Shown: piece by piece, positions 48,764 to 56,622 of the stretch
How the letters are laid out: each line of letters begins with the position of its first letter
Numbering within the stretch: position 1 is the stretch's first letter
Assembly (NCBI RefSeq): GCF_000982415.1
Contig: NZ_LANI01000021.1
Location: 1 to 64,000, forward strand
Reading direction: 5' to 3'
DNA length: 64,000 nt
Source of the DNA: Kiloniella litopenaei
Lineage (GTDB): Bacteria > Pseudomonadota > Alphaproteobacteria > Kiloniellales > Kiloniellaceae
Translations under genes and position numbers: made by a program
The notes under the pieces: model-generated
Database searches by the model: none
Seen by the model: only the letters and a program-made list of their open reading frames with translations
What the model was told of the DNA's origin: nothing

Positions 48764-49538
48764 GTGATCTTGTCGCGGCACGTCCCCTGGGGCCGCCGAA
48801 ATATTCTTTAATCCATGGATCTTCTTCCTTGGACAGTTCAGTAATGGTACCAACCTTGATTTTTTTATCCAATAAAACGCCAATGCGATTACAAATGGCG
48901 TGAAGTGAGTCCAGGTCGTGGGTGATCATAATAACGGTGAGGCCAAGGGTATCTTGCAGCTTTGCGATTAAGTCATCAAATTGGGCTGCACCAATGGGAT
49001 CAAGACCAGCTGTTGGTTCATCCAGAAAAAGAATATCTGGGTCAAGGGCTAGCGCGCGGGCAATCCCGGCTCGTTTTCTCATGCCGCCTGACAGTTCGGA
49101 CGGATACTTGCCGCCGGCTTCAATGGGTAAGCCTGCTAATGCAATTTTCAAGGCCGCGATCTCTCGTACAAACTGTGCGGGAAGGTTTGTATGTTCGTTT
49201 ATAACCGCTTCAATGTTCTGCGAAACCGTCAGTGAAGAAAAGAGCGCGCCATCCTGAAAGAGAACACCCATGCGCTGCCTTAGAGAGGCCAGTTCGGCCT
49301 GTGAAATCTGATCGACATCCTGTCCAAGAATTTTAATTGTTCCGGCAGCTTTGTGATTGAGTCCTACAATTGTTCGCATCAGAACAGATTTTCCGGTTCC
49401 GGACCCGCCAACAATCCCTAAAACTTCGCCTTTTCTGATATCCAGGTTGAGTTGATTGTGAAGAATATGGTCCCCGAACTGATTCCGGATATCTTTTAGA
49501 GATATAACAAAATCCCGGGATTTAAGTTCTTTTGGCAT
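48756..49538 (-). CDS. mlaF: ABC transporter ATPase, MlaF-like
   Basis: The ATPase of the phospholipid transporter. Walker A is GGSGTGKSVLMRTIVGL, the signature LSGGMRKRAGIARALALD, Walker B PDILFLDEPTAGLDPIGA, and the switch His in MITHDLDSLHAICNRIGVLL. The LSGGMRKR signature is the MlaF/Ttg2A hallmark. A TTG at 49544 gives two extra residues, but the ATG at 49538 two bases after the mlaE stop is better. The last bases overlap the small ORF. Confidence 0.92.
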   Translation of the reverse strand: MPKELKSRDFVISLKDIRNQFGDHILHNQLNLDIRKGEVLGIVGGSGTGKSVLMRTIVGLNHKAAGTIKILGQDVDQISQAELASLRQRMGVLFQDGALFSSLTVSQNIEAVINEHTNLPAQFVREIAALKIALAGLPIEAGGKYPSELSGGMRKRAGIARALALDPDILFLDEPTAGLDPIGAAQFDDLIAKLQDTLGLTVIMITHDLDSLHAICNRIGVLLDKKIKVGTITELSKEEDPWIKEYFGGPRGRAATRSHD

Positions 49539-49540
49539 TC

Positions 49541-50668
49541 TCAAATTCCCATCACGGAAAAGAGGATGGAAAGAAGAGCATCCAAAACGATTACAAAGAA
49601 GATAGCTTCAACAACAGATCGGGTTGTTTGTCGGCCGACTGATTCTGCGCTTCTGCTGACCTGTAGTCCTTCGTGGCAACCGATCAAAGCAATGATAAAT
49701 GCAAATATTGGGGCTTTGATCATGCCGACAAAAAAATCACCGAGAGATGCGGCATCCTGAAGATAGCGAATGTACTGGAACAGCGATAAATCCAGGGTGA
49801 TCATTGTCATGGCTGCCCCGCCGAGCAATCCCATGATATCGGCATAGAAGGTGAGAAGGGGTAACACCAGAATGAGGCCGAAGATTCGGGGAAGTACCAG
49901 AACATCAATTGGGTCGAGACCAATGGTGCGCATGGCATCAATTTCTTCATTCACCTTCATCGTACCCAACTGTGCGGTGAATGCGCTGCCTGACCGACCG
50001 GCAACAATGATTGCCGTTAACAGAATTCCCATTTCTCTCAGGACACCAACCGCGACGAGGTTGATGGTAAAGATTTGTGCACCAAAGCGTTCGAGTTGTC
50101 CGGCCCCCTGAAAAGCAAGGACAACACCAATAAGAAATGAAATCAGACCCACAATAGGAAGCGCATGAATCCCGATCTGTTCCATCTGCGCAACAAGAGG
50201 TGTCCAGCGAATACGCCGGGGGTTAATAAGCTGTTTTCCAAAAGCGTTGAGAACAAGCCCCAGAAAAGTGACCAATTCACGCCCCTGGGTCATAATCTTG
50301 AAAAAGCTTTCACCCGTATCGGTGAGAAGTTTTCTTATGCCCTTTAGTGTTGTTTCAGGAGGGCATTCCTTAACGCGGTGTTTTTCTACCGTATCCAGAA
50401 TTTGTCTGACATGTTTCGGAACATTTTTCAGTGATGTTTTCTGTCCGCTTGTTTTAACATCATCTCTGTACTTTAAAAAATAAAGGGCGCCAGCTGTGTC
50501 CATGACCTCAACGTTTTTAAGATCAAAAATTTGTTCATCATGACCTGATTTATTTTTACGGGGTGTTTGTGCGATAAGCTTAGCAAGCTCTTGTGTGGTC
50601 CAGGAACCGGAAAGAGCACAGGTCAGGGTCGTCTTGTCAGAAGAGAACTTGATTTCCGGTGACGTCAA
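49541..50668 (-). CDS. mlaE: STAS-domain MlaE-like ABC permease
   Basis: The inner-membrane permease of the phospholipid transporter. Residues 1-110 are a STAS domain: IFDLKNVEVMDTAGALYFLK has the conserved DTAG loop, which replaces a separate MlaB. Residues 120-375 are the MlaE permease with VGLISFLIGVVLAFQGAGQL and TAQLGTMKVNEEIDAMRTIG. The fused form is typical of Alphaproteobacteria. The start is TTG at 50668, because an in-frame TAA lies just upstream and the first Met comes too late. No MlaC or MlaA gene is nearby. Confidence 0.9.
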   Translation of the reverse strand: MTSPEIKFSSDKTTLTCALSGSWTTQELAKLIAQTPRKNKSGHDEQIFDLKNVEVMDTAGALYFLKYRDDVKTSGQKTSLKNVPKHVRQILDTVEKHRVKECPPETTLKGIRKLLTDTGESFFKIMTQGRELVTFLGLVLNAFGKQLINPRRIRWTPLVAQMEQIGIHALPIVGLISFLIGVVLAFQGAGQLERFGAQIFTINLVAVGVLREMGILLTAIIVAGRSGSAFTAQLGTMKVNEEIDAMRTIGLDPIDVLVLPRIFGLILVLPLLTFYADIMGLLGGAAMTMITLDLSLFQYIRYLQDAASLGDFFVGMIKAPIFAFIIALIGCHEGLQVSRSAESVGRQTTRSVVEAIFFVIVLDALLSILFSVMGI

Positions 50669-50751
50669 ACTATCAGTGGCCGCTTTTTTGTTTCAATGGG
50701 TTAGTTAATATATTACCCGTTTTTTTCCTAAAAAAGCCAGTTTAAAGAAAG

Positions 50752-51336
50752 TTATGTGACCTGATAGGTTGAAACGAGTTCCCGCACGGCATCTTCACCT
50801 GCGATAAAAGCTGCTTCTACCTGTTTTGCATATTCAACATGCAAAAGACGCTTGTTGGACAGAGTTTTGTCGTGGCGGCCAGTTCCACCCAGTACATAAT
50901 CTTTTATCAGGTCGGGAGGTGTCGGGACTGTGCGTTGGTTTTCTGGTAATTCTACTTCGGCTAAAGAGAAATATGTTTTGCCATCCTGTTTTAGAAAATC
51001 GACATCCCATGTCACATCATCGATGATGAATTTGAAGCGGATTTTTGTGACATCATATTCGCGCACAGACCAAAGACGGTTAAAATCGTCTTCGGATATA
51101 TCTGTTTCGATTTCTATAACGTCATCATCGACACGTTGTTTGTATGTAAAAATATAGCGAATGCTTTGTGCCTGAAGATCGCGCCATTCCCGAATACGAG
51201 CACCTTTTCTGATGTAGCCCTGTCGAATGGCGACACGGAAATAATCCGAGGCCAATAACCTTGCTTCCAGCTTGCCCTCTGGATCATGGAGGGCAAATTT
51301 ATACTCGTTTTCAATTGGCACTTTCTTGCCTTTCAC
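50752..51336 (-). CDS. CYTH-domain protein
   Basis: A 194-residue protein with the CYTH tunnel fold. The entry motif IENEYKF matches ExExK exactly, followed by basic/acidic beta strands IRYIFTYKQRVDDDVIEIET, and YFSLAEVELPE with the paired E residues that bind metal. CYTH proteins hydrolyse organic or inorganic polyphosphates or bind nucleotides. It lies 83 bp before mlaE on the same strand and could be first in the Mla transcript. Start GTG at 51336, or GTG at 51321 with AAGG upstream. Confidence 0.82.
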   Translation of the reverse strand: MKGKKVPIENEYKFALHDPEGKLEARLLASDYFRVAIRQGYIRKGARIREWRDLQAQSIRYIFTYKQRVDDDVIEIETDISEDDFNRLWSVREYDVTKIRFKFIIDDVTWDVDFLKQDGKTYFSLAEVELPENQRTVPTPPDLIKDYVLGGTGRHDKTLSNKRLLHVEYAKQVEAAFIAGEDAVRELVSTYQVT

Positions 51337-51534
51337 CTTTGCAGAAAAGATTTATTACCTTTTTCCAGCTGTGCAAGCCAGAGCAAGAAGGTACTGTCAT
51401 AATAGTTTCATATTTCTCAATTTTCTTTAAATAACTATGTAAAGTTATGCACTTAATATAACGCTTGATGGTCAATGAAATTGTTGTAATGATCTGCTTA
51501 CGTTTGGTTTTATTTGGTTTGGTTGCTTGCGTTT

Positions 51535-52299
51535 ATGAAGTCTAGCTTGCTTGTTCTGTGTTTTATGCTGTCATCGATCAATGCTGTGTTTGCAGCGGAT
51601 ATACCGTTGAAAGCAGTTGTGTTGGCAGAAGAACCTTGGGGCTTTTATAATGAAGCGGGCGATGTCGATGGTGTGACAGTCTCTTATTTTAAGCGTTTGT
51701 CAAAATTTTTGAATGAACCTGTCGAAGTGTTTCTTGTTCCACGACAAAGGCTCCTTCACGGTATGAAAAAAGGAACCTATGACTTAACGATTACATTTCG
51801 AGACTATTTGCCAGAAGAGTTTGCGACAGCTTTGGACCCAACCATACAACTAGATAAAATGCTTGTTGGGTTGAAGGGGCTGGATATCAAATCGCGTGAA
51901 GATATCGAAGGGTTACGACTGGCTGTGGTAAGAGGGGCAAGTACTGGATCCTGGGTAGATCAGAACGAGGCGATCAAGAAAGTTGAAACAGCTAATTTTA
52001 CCGAGGCATTGTGGTTACTTAAAAAAGGTCGTGTAGATGTCGTAACCGGAACCAAGCAGGTCATCCATGCTTCTTTGGCCAAGGTTGGCATGACAGCAGA
52101 AGATATTGGAACACCTTATTTTTTAAGTTGTAAGCATGTTCTTTTGATGCTCTCCAAGGCTTCGCCAAACTATGTTCGAAAAGCTAAAATTAAAAAGGCG
52201 GCTGAAGAACTCAGAAATAGTCCCGAATGGGATGTGCTATTAAGGGATGCAACAAAAATCGCACCCAACTTGATTCATGACTACAGCAACCACAACTAG
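51535..52299 (+). CDS. Orphan periplasmic solute-binding protein (family 3-like)
   Basis: A 254-residue exported protein with a clean Sec signal (SSLLVLCFMLSSINAVFAAD, cleavage after FAA or nearby). The mature part shows the amino-acid-binding fold: EEPWGFYNEAGDVDGVTVSY, GMKKGTYDLTITFRDYLP and RLAVVRGASTGSWV. No permease or ATPase gene is nearby, so it may sense or bind ligand for a distant partner. The ribosome site before the ATG at 51535 is weak; a TTG at 51514 would add seven residues. Confidence 0.8.
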   Translation: MKSSLLVLCFMLSSINAVFAADIPLKAVVLAEEPWGFYNEAGDVDGVTVSYFKRLSKFLNEPVEVFLVPRQRLLHGMKKGTYDLTITFRDYLPEEFATALDPTIQLDKMLVGLKGLDIKSREDIEGLRLAVVRGASTGSWVDQNEAIKKVETANFTEALWLLKKGRVDVVTGTKQVIHASLAKVGMTAEDIGTPYFLSCKHVLLMLSKASPNYVRKAKIKKAAEELRNSPEWDVLLRDATKIAPNLIHDYSNHN

Positions 52300-52386
52300 C
52301 CATGACTAAAGAACCCGGGCTTGGCCTATCTTGATCGTGGAAGTTGTGGGCGCCTATCTTGGCCAAGCGCCCGCAACAATGGTTTC

Positions 52387-52695
52387 TTAATTATATACAT
52401 ATTTTGATGTATTGGCGTTATAAAGCGATGCTTCCTGAGTGTTATTTAAGATATAGAAAGCAACTCTTGTGCTCGGCGTCTTAATGGTACTTTTCTTTTG
52501 CCAGGATGTTTCGCGCTGAGACGTTTTCCATTGTTGGGCAACTTTTTGTCTCCAAGCGGCGTCTTTCGCCAGGGCGGCAAGGGTCATCGCTTCACCTTTA
52601 TGGTTTTTGGGAACGATGATGTCCTGTGAAAAAGCCTGAACGGTAAGCGTCGATGATAAAGTGATCAGGGATAGAGCAAGCATAAGTTTTTTCAT
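52387..52695 (-). CDS. Small secreted protein, family unknown
   Basis: A 102-residue protein with a Sec signal (MKKLMLALSLITLSSTLTVQ, cleavage after AFS or nearby) and a mature part of about 80 residues rich in Ala, Gln and Lys: MTLAALAKDAAWRQKVAQQW, then a terminal NNTQEASLYNANTSKYVYN. GGAA lies nine bases before the ATG. I recognise no family. Its upstream region contains two clean inverted repeats, so expression is probably controlled. Confidence 0.65.
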   Translation of the reverse strand: MKKLMLALSLITLSSTLTVQAFSQDIIVPKNHKGEAMTLAALAKDAAWRQKVAQQWKTSQRETSWQKKSTIKTPSTRVAFYILNNTQEASLYNANTSKYVYN

Positions 52696-52736
52696 AACAA
52701 GAATTCCAAATACAGTTTTAAGACAGTGAATTATTT

Positions 52737-52754
52737 AAATCGAACGGTCGATTT
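52737..52754. promoter_or_regulatory. Palindrome AAATCGA-ACGG-TCGATTT
   Basis: A 7-bp perfect inverted repeat with a 4-bp spacer, about 42 bp upstream of the small secreted protein's ATG. Position and symmetry fit an operator. The regulator is unknown. Confidence 0.5.
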
Positions 52755-52762
52755 GGTTTGTC

Positions 52763-52790
52763 AGGCCTAACCATTCATTCATTTAGGCCT
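52763..52790. promoter_or_regulatory. Inverted repeat AGGCCTAA / TTAGGCCT
   Basis: An 8-bp perfect inverted repeat with a 12-bp loop followed on the plus strand by TTTT. It resembles a terminator but no plus-strand gene precedes it, so it may be a second operator or the end of an unseen short transcript. Confidence 0.45.
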
Positions 52791-53183
52791 TTTAATGCGG
52801 TGCTTTGGATTAAAAGGCGCGGACTTAAATTTCATTCATACACGGTTTAAATACTGCAATTTGGGCTCCTCTTACTTATCGGTTTGTTTGTTCAGGATTT
52901 GATGTCTAGAACAACAGTTAAACTATCCTCAGTTGGTCGTGACACTTAATCTAACCAATAATCCCGGTTTTTGGTGTGATATTAAAAAGACAACCATTTG
53001 TTCACAAAAAGGCAGGGCGTCTCGTTTTTGTGGGAAAAGGTTAACGTCATAGTTTTTTTGAGATTTGTTTTTAAAACAATGTGTTATGTGGGTTTTTATG
53101 TCCGGGATATCCTTGAGCTTGCTTTTGGCGAGATTAAAAGTGTAACTGTGTGACACATTATTCTCACAGGATCGCCGCGCTTT

Positions 53184-53948
53184 ATGTTGCCAGATGTCAC
53201 ACTTAGTTTTTATGTCGTTGCTGCCTTTGCCGTTTTAATCACCGGTATTTCCAAAAGTGGTTTTTCTGGTGGAATGGGAGCCTTGACTGTGCCTTTGATG
53301 GCGATGTTTATTTCTCCCTTTAAAGCTGCTGCTATCATGCTTCCGATATTGTGTTGCATGGATTTACTCAGCATCTGGGCCTATCGGAAAAGCTTTCACC
53401 GTAAAAATTTGATTATATTGGTTTTGGGGGCCTTATCAGGCATTGGTATTGGGACTTTGACCTATAGTTATGTCGATGCCAATGATATCCGAATTTTGCT
53501 TGGACTTTTGACCCTGTTGTTTGGGGTAAGTTATTTTGTTGGCGATCAAAAAGAAAAAAAACGGACAGAGGCGTCATCGTCGGTTGGGGGTGTCTGTGGT
53601 GTGATTGCTGGGTTTACCAGCTTTGTTGCTCATGCAGGTGGTCCCCCGGTTAAGTTTTTTCTGTTAAGGCAGCGGTTGGACAAGACAGTGTTTGTCGGGA
53701 CAAATGTTGCCTTCTTTTTGATTGTTAATCAGGTTAAACTGATTCCCTATGCCTGGATGGGGCAATTTTCTAATGAAAACCTGCTATTATCGCTTATCTT
53801 TTTACCAATTGTGCCCTTGGGGATTTGGTTGGGGTTAAAGCTGCATAAATTGATTGCCCCTGAATTATTCTATCAGATCAGTTATCTGATGATGATATTG
53901 GCAGGTGGCAAACTACTTTATGACGGTATGTCTCCGCTGGTTTTTTAA
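53184..53948 (+). CDS. TauE/SafE-family sulfite exporter-like permease
   Basis: A 254-residue inner-membrane protein with about eight helices in two similar halves. The family motif appears in FAVLITGISKSGFSGGMGAL and again as FTSFVAHAGGPPVKFFLLRQ, with the conserved Gly/Pro stretches. TauE/SafE proteins move sulfite, sulfoacetate or other small anions outward. The substrate here is unknown, and no taurine gene is adjacent. The ribosome site is weak. A two-way terminator follows. Confidence 0.87.
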   Translation: MLPDVTLSFYVVAAFAVLITGISKSGFSGGMGALTVPLMAMFISPFKAAAIMLPILCCMDLLSIWAYRKSFHRKNLIILVLGALSGIGIGTLTYSYVDANDIRILLGLLTLLFGVSYFVGDQKEKKRTEASSSVGGVCGVIAGFTSFVAHAGGPPVKFFLLRQRLDKTVFVGTNVAFFLIVNQVKLIPYAWMGQFSNENLLLSLIFLPIVPLGIWLGLKLHKLIAPELFYQISYLMMILAGGKLLYDGMSPLVF

Positions 53949-53954
53949 AAAGGC

Positions 53955-53984
53955 AAAAGCTCGATCAGTTATGACCGAGCTTTT
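53955..53984. terminator. Bidirectional terminator between TauE and dioxygenase genes
   Basis: AAAAGCTCG (53955-53963) pairs with CGAGCTTTT (53976-53984), 12-base loop, in a short convergent gap. The A foot and T foot allow use in both directions. Confidence 0.7.
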
Positions 53985-54014
53985 AGAAGGGGGGCAGGGC
54001 GTTTGCCCAAAACA

Positions 54015-55172
54015 TTAACCGTATTTGCGCTCTAGAACACGTAATCGGCTGTCAAAATCGCTACGATCCACGTAACAGCCGCGTAAATGCCGTGCGCCAC
54101 TATAACCTGGACCGGCTTCGTAGGCGTTTCGACCATGCATGACGCGTCGGTTATCAAAGATACATAGATCGCCCGGTTTCATCTTAATGGAAATAACAAA
54201 TCGAGAGTCATTGATAAGGTCCATGAGTTTTCTATAGGCCAGATAAAAACTGTCCATTATGCTTTCATCCATATCAAAGGTATCGACCAGATGAGGACTG
54301 TATCTCAGTTCTACAAGGTTGCCATTTTCATCGACATTGATGATTGTTTTCCGTGTACGGATGTCTGTTTCAAAGTCATGAAATCGCATTGGGACAGTTA
54401 TGGTCGTTAACAGGTGGAAAGCATCCGGATCTGTTTCTCTTAGTTCTTCTATAATTTTGAAGCCATCGGCATAGGTTGATTCACCTCCTTGACTGTCATT
54501 TACAAGGCAGTGAAGGAATTGGTATCCCGGTGGTGTCTCTTGATTGATCAAATCAATGTGCAGCGGCAGGGCTTCGGATGTATAGGCATTGTTTATCGGA
54601 TTGGGTTTTGATTGTACGTCAAAAACAGTACCAAAGTTTGTCTGCCGCAGGAAGGAAATGCGATTGGCCACATCGGTCACACCCTCGTCAGTACAGGGCA
54701 CGTTACGCACATAGGAAATTCCTGATTTTTTAACTTCTTTTAACCAGTTAAAGAGGACCAGATCATCTTGCATCAGATCGCTGTAATCAACCTCGTACAG
54801 GCTGTTCAGGATTTCCGTCCCCCACGGTTCGATAACAGATGTAAGCGTTTTTTTGAAATCCGGGGAATAGGCATTTTCATAAAGCCATTGAAGTGGATAG
54901 GCGCTTTTATGCGCACCTTCTGACCAGGTAATGTAAAGGGTGGTTGTATCAAAGGTGCCTTCGAATGCGTAGATGTCAGGGCTTACTGTTGTCAGGTTGA
55001 ATAAACGCTCTTGAGTAGAGGGGTGAAAGCCGCTGGGGCAGTTATCGCGAAGCCACAGATAATGGAAATTTGCATTTTTTCCGTCCGACCACCTGATTTC
55101 AAGCGACCGTTCAGAAAGTTTCAATGTTTCTGCTAAAACATGAAATTGCTCTTCTTGGGCGAGCGAACTCAT
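54015..55172 (-). CDS. Gamma-butyrobetaine dioxygenase-like (TauD/DUF971) enzyme
   Basis: A 385-residue Fe(II)/2-oxoglutarate dioxygenase. An N-terminal DUF971 domain (residues 15-105, FHYLWLRDNCPSG) precedes the TauD core. There LPLHIDLINQETPPGYQFLH gives the HxD iron ligands, and IFDNRRVMHGRNAY the distal His, with GARHLRGCYVDRSDFDSRLR for the 2-oxoglutarate Arg. In gamma-butyrobetaine hydroxylases the N-terminal domain binds zinc through a CPC-type cluster; here the stretch is NCPSGFHPSTQERLF, with only one Cys, so that site looks lost. Carnitine synthesis or another trimethylamino substrate is possible. GGAG lies before the ATG. Confidence 0.85.
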   Translation of the reverse strand: MSSLAQEEQFHVLAETLKLSERSLEIRWSDGKNANFHYLWLRDNCPSGFHPSTQERLFNLTTVSPDIYAFEGTFDTTTLYITWSEGAHKSAYPLQWLYENAYSPDFKKTLTSVIEPWGTEILNSLYEVDYSDLMQDDLVLFNWLKEVKKSGISYVRNVPCTDEGVTDVANRISFLRQTNFGTVFDVQSKPNPINNAYTSEALPLHIDLINQETPPGYQFLHCLVNDSQGGESTYADGFKIIEELRETDPDAFHLLTTITVPMRFHDFETDIRTRKTIINVDENGNLVELRYSPHLVDTFDMDESIMDSFYLAYRKLMDLINDSRFVISIKMKPGDLCIFDNRRVMHGRNAYEAGPGYSGARHLRGCYVDRSDFDSRLRVLERKYG

Positions 55173-55413
55173 TTGCTACTCCATAGATAACTGTTTTGTC
55201 TCCACTGGGTGAGGGAGAATCTGTTGATGATTTAAAAAGAATTTGGAGTAGATCAGCGTTATGGGGAAGTGATTTTATTTGGTGAACCAGTCAGTTTTTC
55301 TCAGGGGACTGGCTAACGAATAATCAGATCGATAATAGTTTGAACTTTCATTGTGTATAAACCAGCTAAGATGTTACTATTAATACAAGAAATTCTAAAC
55401 GGGAGCCAACACC

Positions 55414-56568
55414 ATGAAAGATGCCAATTCTGTCCTCTCTTCTTATAGTACCACTGTTTTCGAAGTGATGTCCCAATTGGCGCTGGAACATGATGCGATT
55501 AATTTGGGTCAGGGATTTCCCGATGAAGATGGCCCGGAAGAGTTACGAAAAATAGCCGCTGACAGCCTTATGGAAGGGCCGAACCAGTATCCGTCAATGA
55601 TGGGTATTCCTGAACTGCGTCAAGCGATCGCGAAGCACGATAAAAAGTTCTATGGCATTAATCTGGATTGGAAGACAGAGGTGATGGTGACCTCTGGCGC
55701 CACGGAAGCTCTGGCGGATTGTTTGTTCGGGTTGATTGAGCCGGGCGATGAAGTTGTGGTGCTTGAGCCGTCCTATGATTGTTATATTCCGCTTATTAAA
55801 AGAGCAGGGGGCATTCCCGTAACTGTCCAGATGTCGGCGCCGGACTGGAAATTACCAATCGAAGAGCTGGACGAAGCTCTTACGCATGACACCAAACTGA
55901 TTATTATCAACAGCCCGATGAACCCGACTGGAAAGGCATTTCATTGGGAAGAGCTGGAAGCCTTGGCTGAATTATGCCTGCGCTATGATATCTATGCGGT
56001 TTGTGATGAAGTGTATGAGCATCTCATTTTTGACGGGCGCAAACACTATCCACTCATCACGCTTCCGGGTATGAGAGATCGTACTGTCCGTATTGGCTCT
56101 GCCGGGAAAAGTTTTGCGCTCACAGGCTGGAAAATCGGTTATATTTGCGGCGCGCCAGAGGTTCTGGCCCCGATTGCCAAGGCACATCAATTTACCACCT
56201 TTACCACACCGCCAAACTTGCAAAAGGCTGTGGCCGCCGGGCTGTCAAAAGACAAAAGCTATTTTGCTAGTATGACAAAAGATTTGGAAGCTAAACGAGA
56301 TTATCTTGCCAAAGCACTGGCTGATATTGGTTTTGAGGTTCTGCCCTGTGATGGAACCTATTTCGTAACCGTTGATATTCGCGGTGTTCATAATGGCAGG
56401 GATGAAGAGTTTTGTCGTTACATAACGACCGAGGCAAAGGTGGCCGCAATTCCGGTTAGCGTGTTTTACGATATGGAAGGTCCATCGAACCTTGTCCGTT
56501 TTTGCTTTAGCAAACGCAGGGAAGTTCTCGAAGAAGCGGTGAGCAGATTAAGGAAGGCTTTGTCGTAA
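55414..56568 (+). CDS. Class I/II aminotransferase, kynurenine/methionine transaminase-like
   Basis: A PLP fold type I enzyme of 384 residues. INLGQGFPDEDGPEELRKIA and NQYPSMMGIPELRQAI match the YbdL/KAT group. The PLP Lys is in RIGSAGKSFALTGWKIGY, and NSPMNPTGKAFHWEEL carries the conserved Asn. C-terminal RFCFSK holds the carboxylate-binding Arg. Substrates may include kynurenine, Met, Gln or other bulky amino acids, with 2-keto acids as acceptors. GGGAG lies before the ATG. It is convergent with the MocR gene, sharing a terminator with it. Confidence 0.88.
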   Translation: MKDANSVLSSYSTTVFEVMSQLALEHDAINLGQGFPDEDGPEELRKIAADSLMEGPNQYPSMMGIPELRQAIAKHDKKFYGINLDWKTEVMVTSGATEALADCLFGLIEPGDEVVVLEPSYDCYIPLIKRAGGIPVTVQMSAPDWKLPIEELDEALTHDTKLIIINSPMNPTGKAFHWEELEALAELCLRYDIYAVCDEVYEHLIFDGRKHYPLITLPGMRDRTVRIGSAGKSFALTGWKIGYICGAPEVLAPIAKAHQFTTFTTPPNLQKAVAAGLSKDKSYFASMTKDLEAKRDYLAKALADIGFEVLPCDGTYFVTVDIRGVHNGRDEEFCRYITTEAKVAAIPVSVFYDMEGPSNLVRFCFSKRREVLEEAVSRLRKALS

Positions 56569-56586
56569 GTTCTTTACTGTTAAAGG

Positions 56587-56622
56587 TGAAAGAGATCCTT
56601 GGTTATCAGAGGATCTCTTTCA
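56587..56622. terminator. Bidirectional terminator overlapping the MocR 3' end
   Basis: A perfect 12-bp stem (56587-56598 with 56611-56622, loop 12) sits between convergent genes. Its right arm lies inside the last codons of the MocR gene. Base composition after each arm is moderately T-rich. Confidence 0.75.

Larger units (their letters stand above)
52696..53183. other. Divergent intergenic region with inverted repeats
   Basis: About 490 bp upstream of both the small secreted protein and the TauE gene. Two clean inverted repeats lie in its left part (52737-52754 and 52763-52790). A minus-strand open frame at 52929-53156 has no ribosome site or family and I do not call it. Confidence 0.6.

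Noticed and set aside
49541-50668. STAS-MlaE fusion and absence of MlaC as a novelty
   Set aside because: Fused STAS-MlaE permeases are common in Alphaproteobacteria, and MlaC may be encoded elsewhere.
52929-53156. Minus-strand ORF of 75 codons between the small secreted protein and TauE genes
   Set aside because: No ribosome site, no recognisable domain, and it runs through a divergent promoter region. Chance frame.
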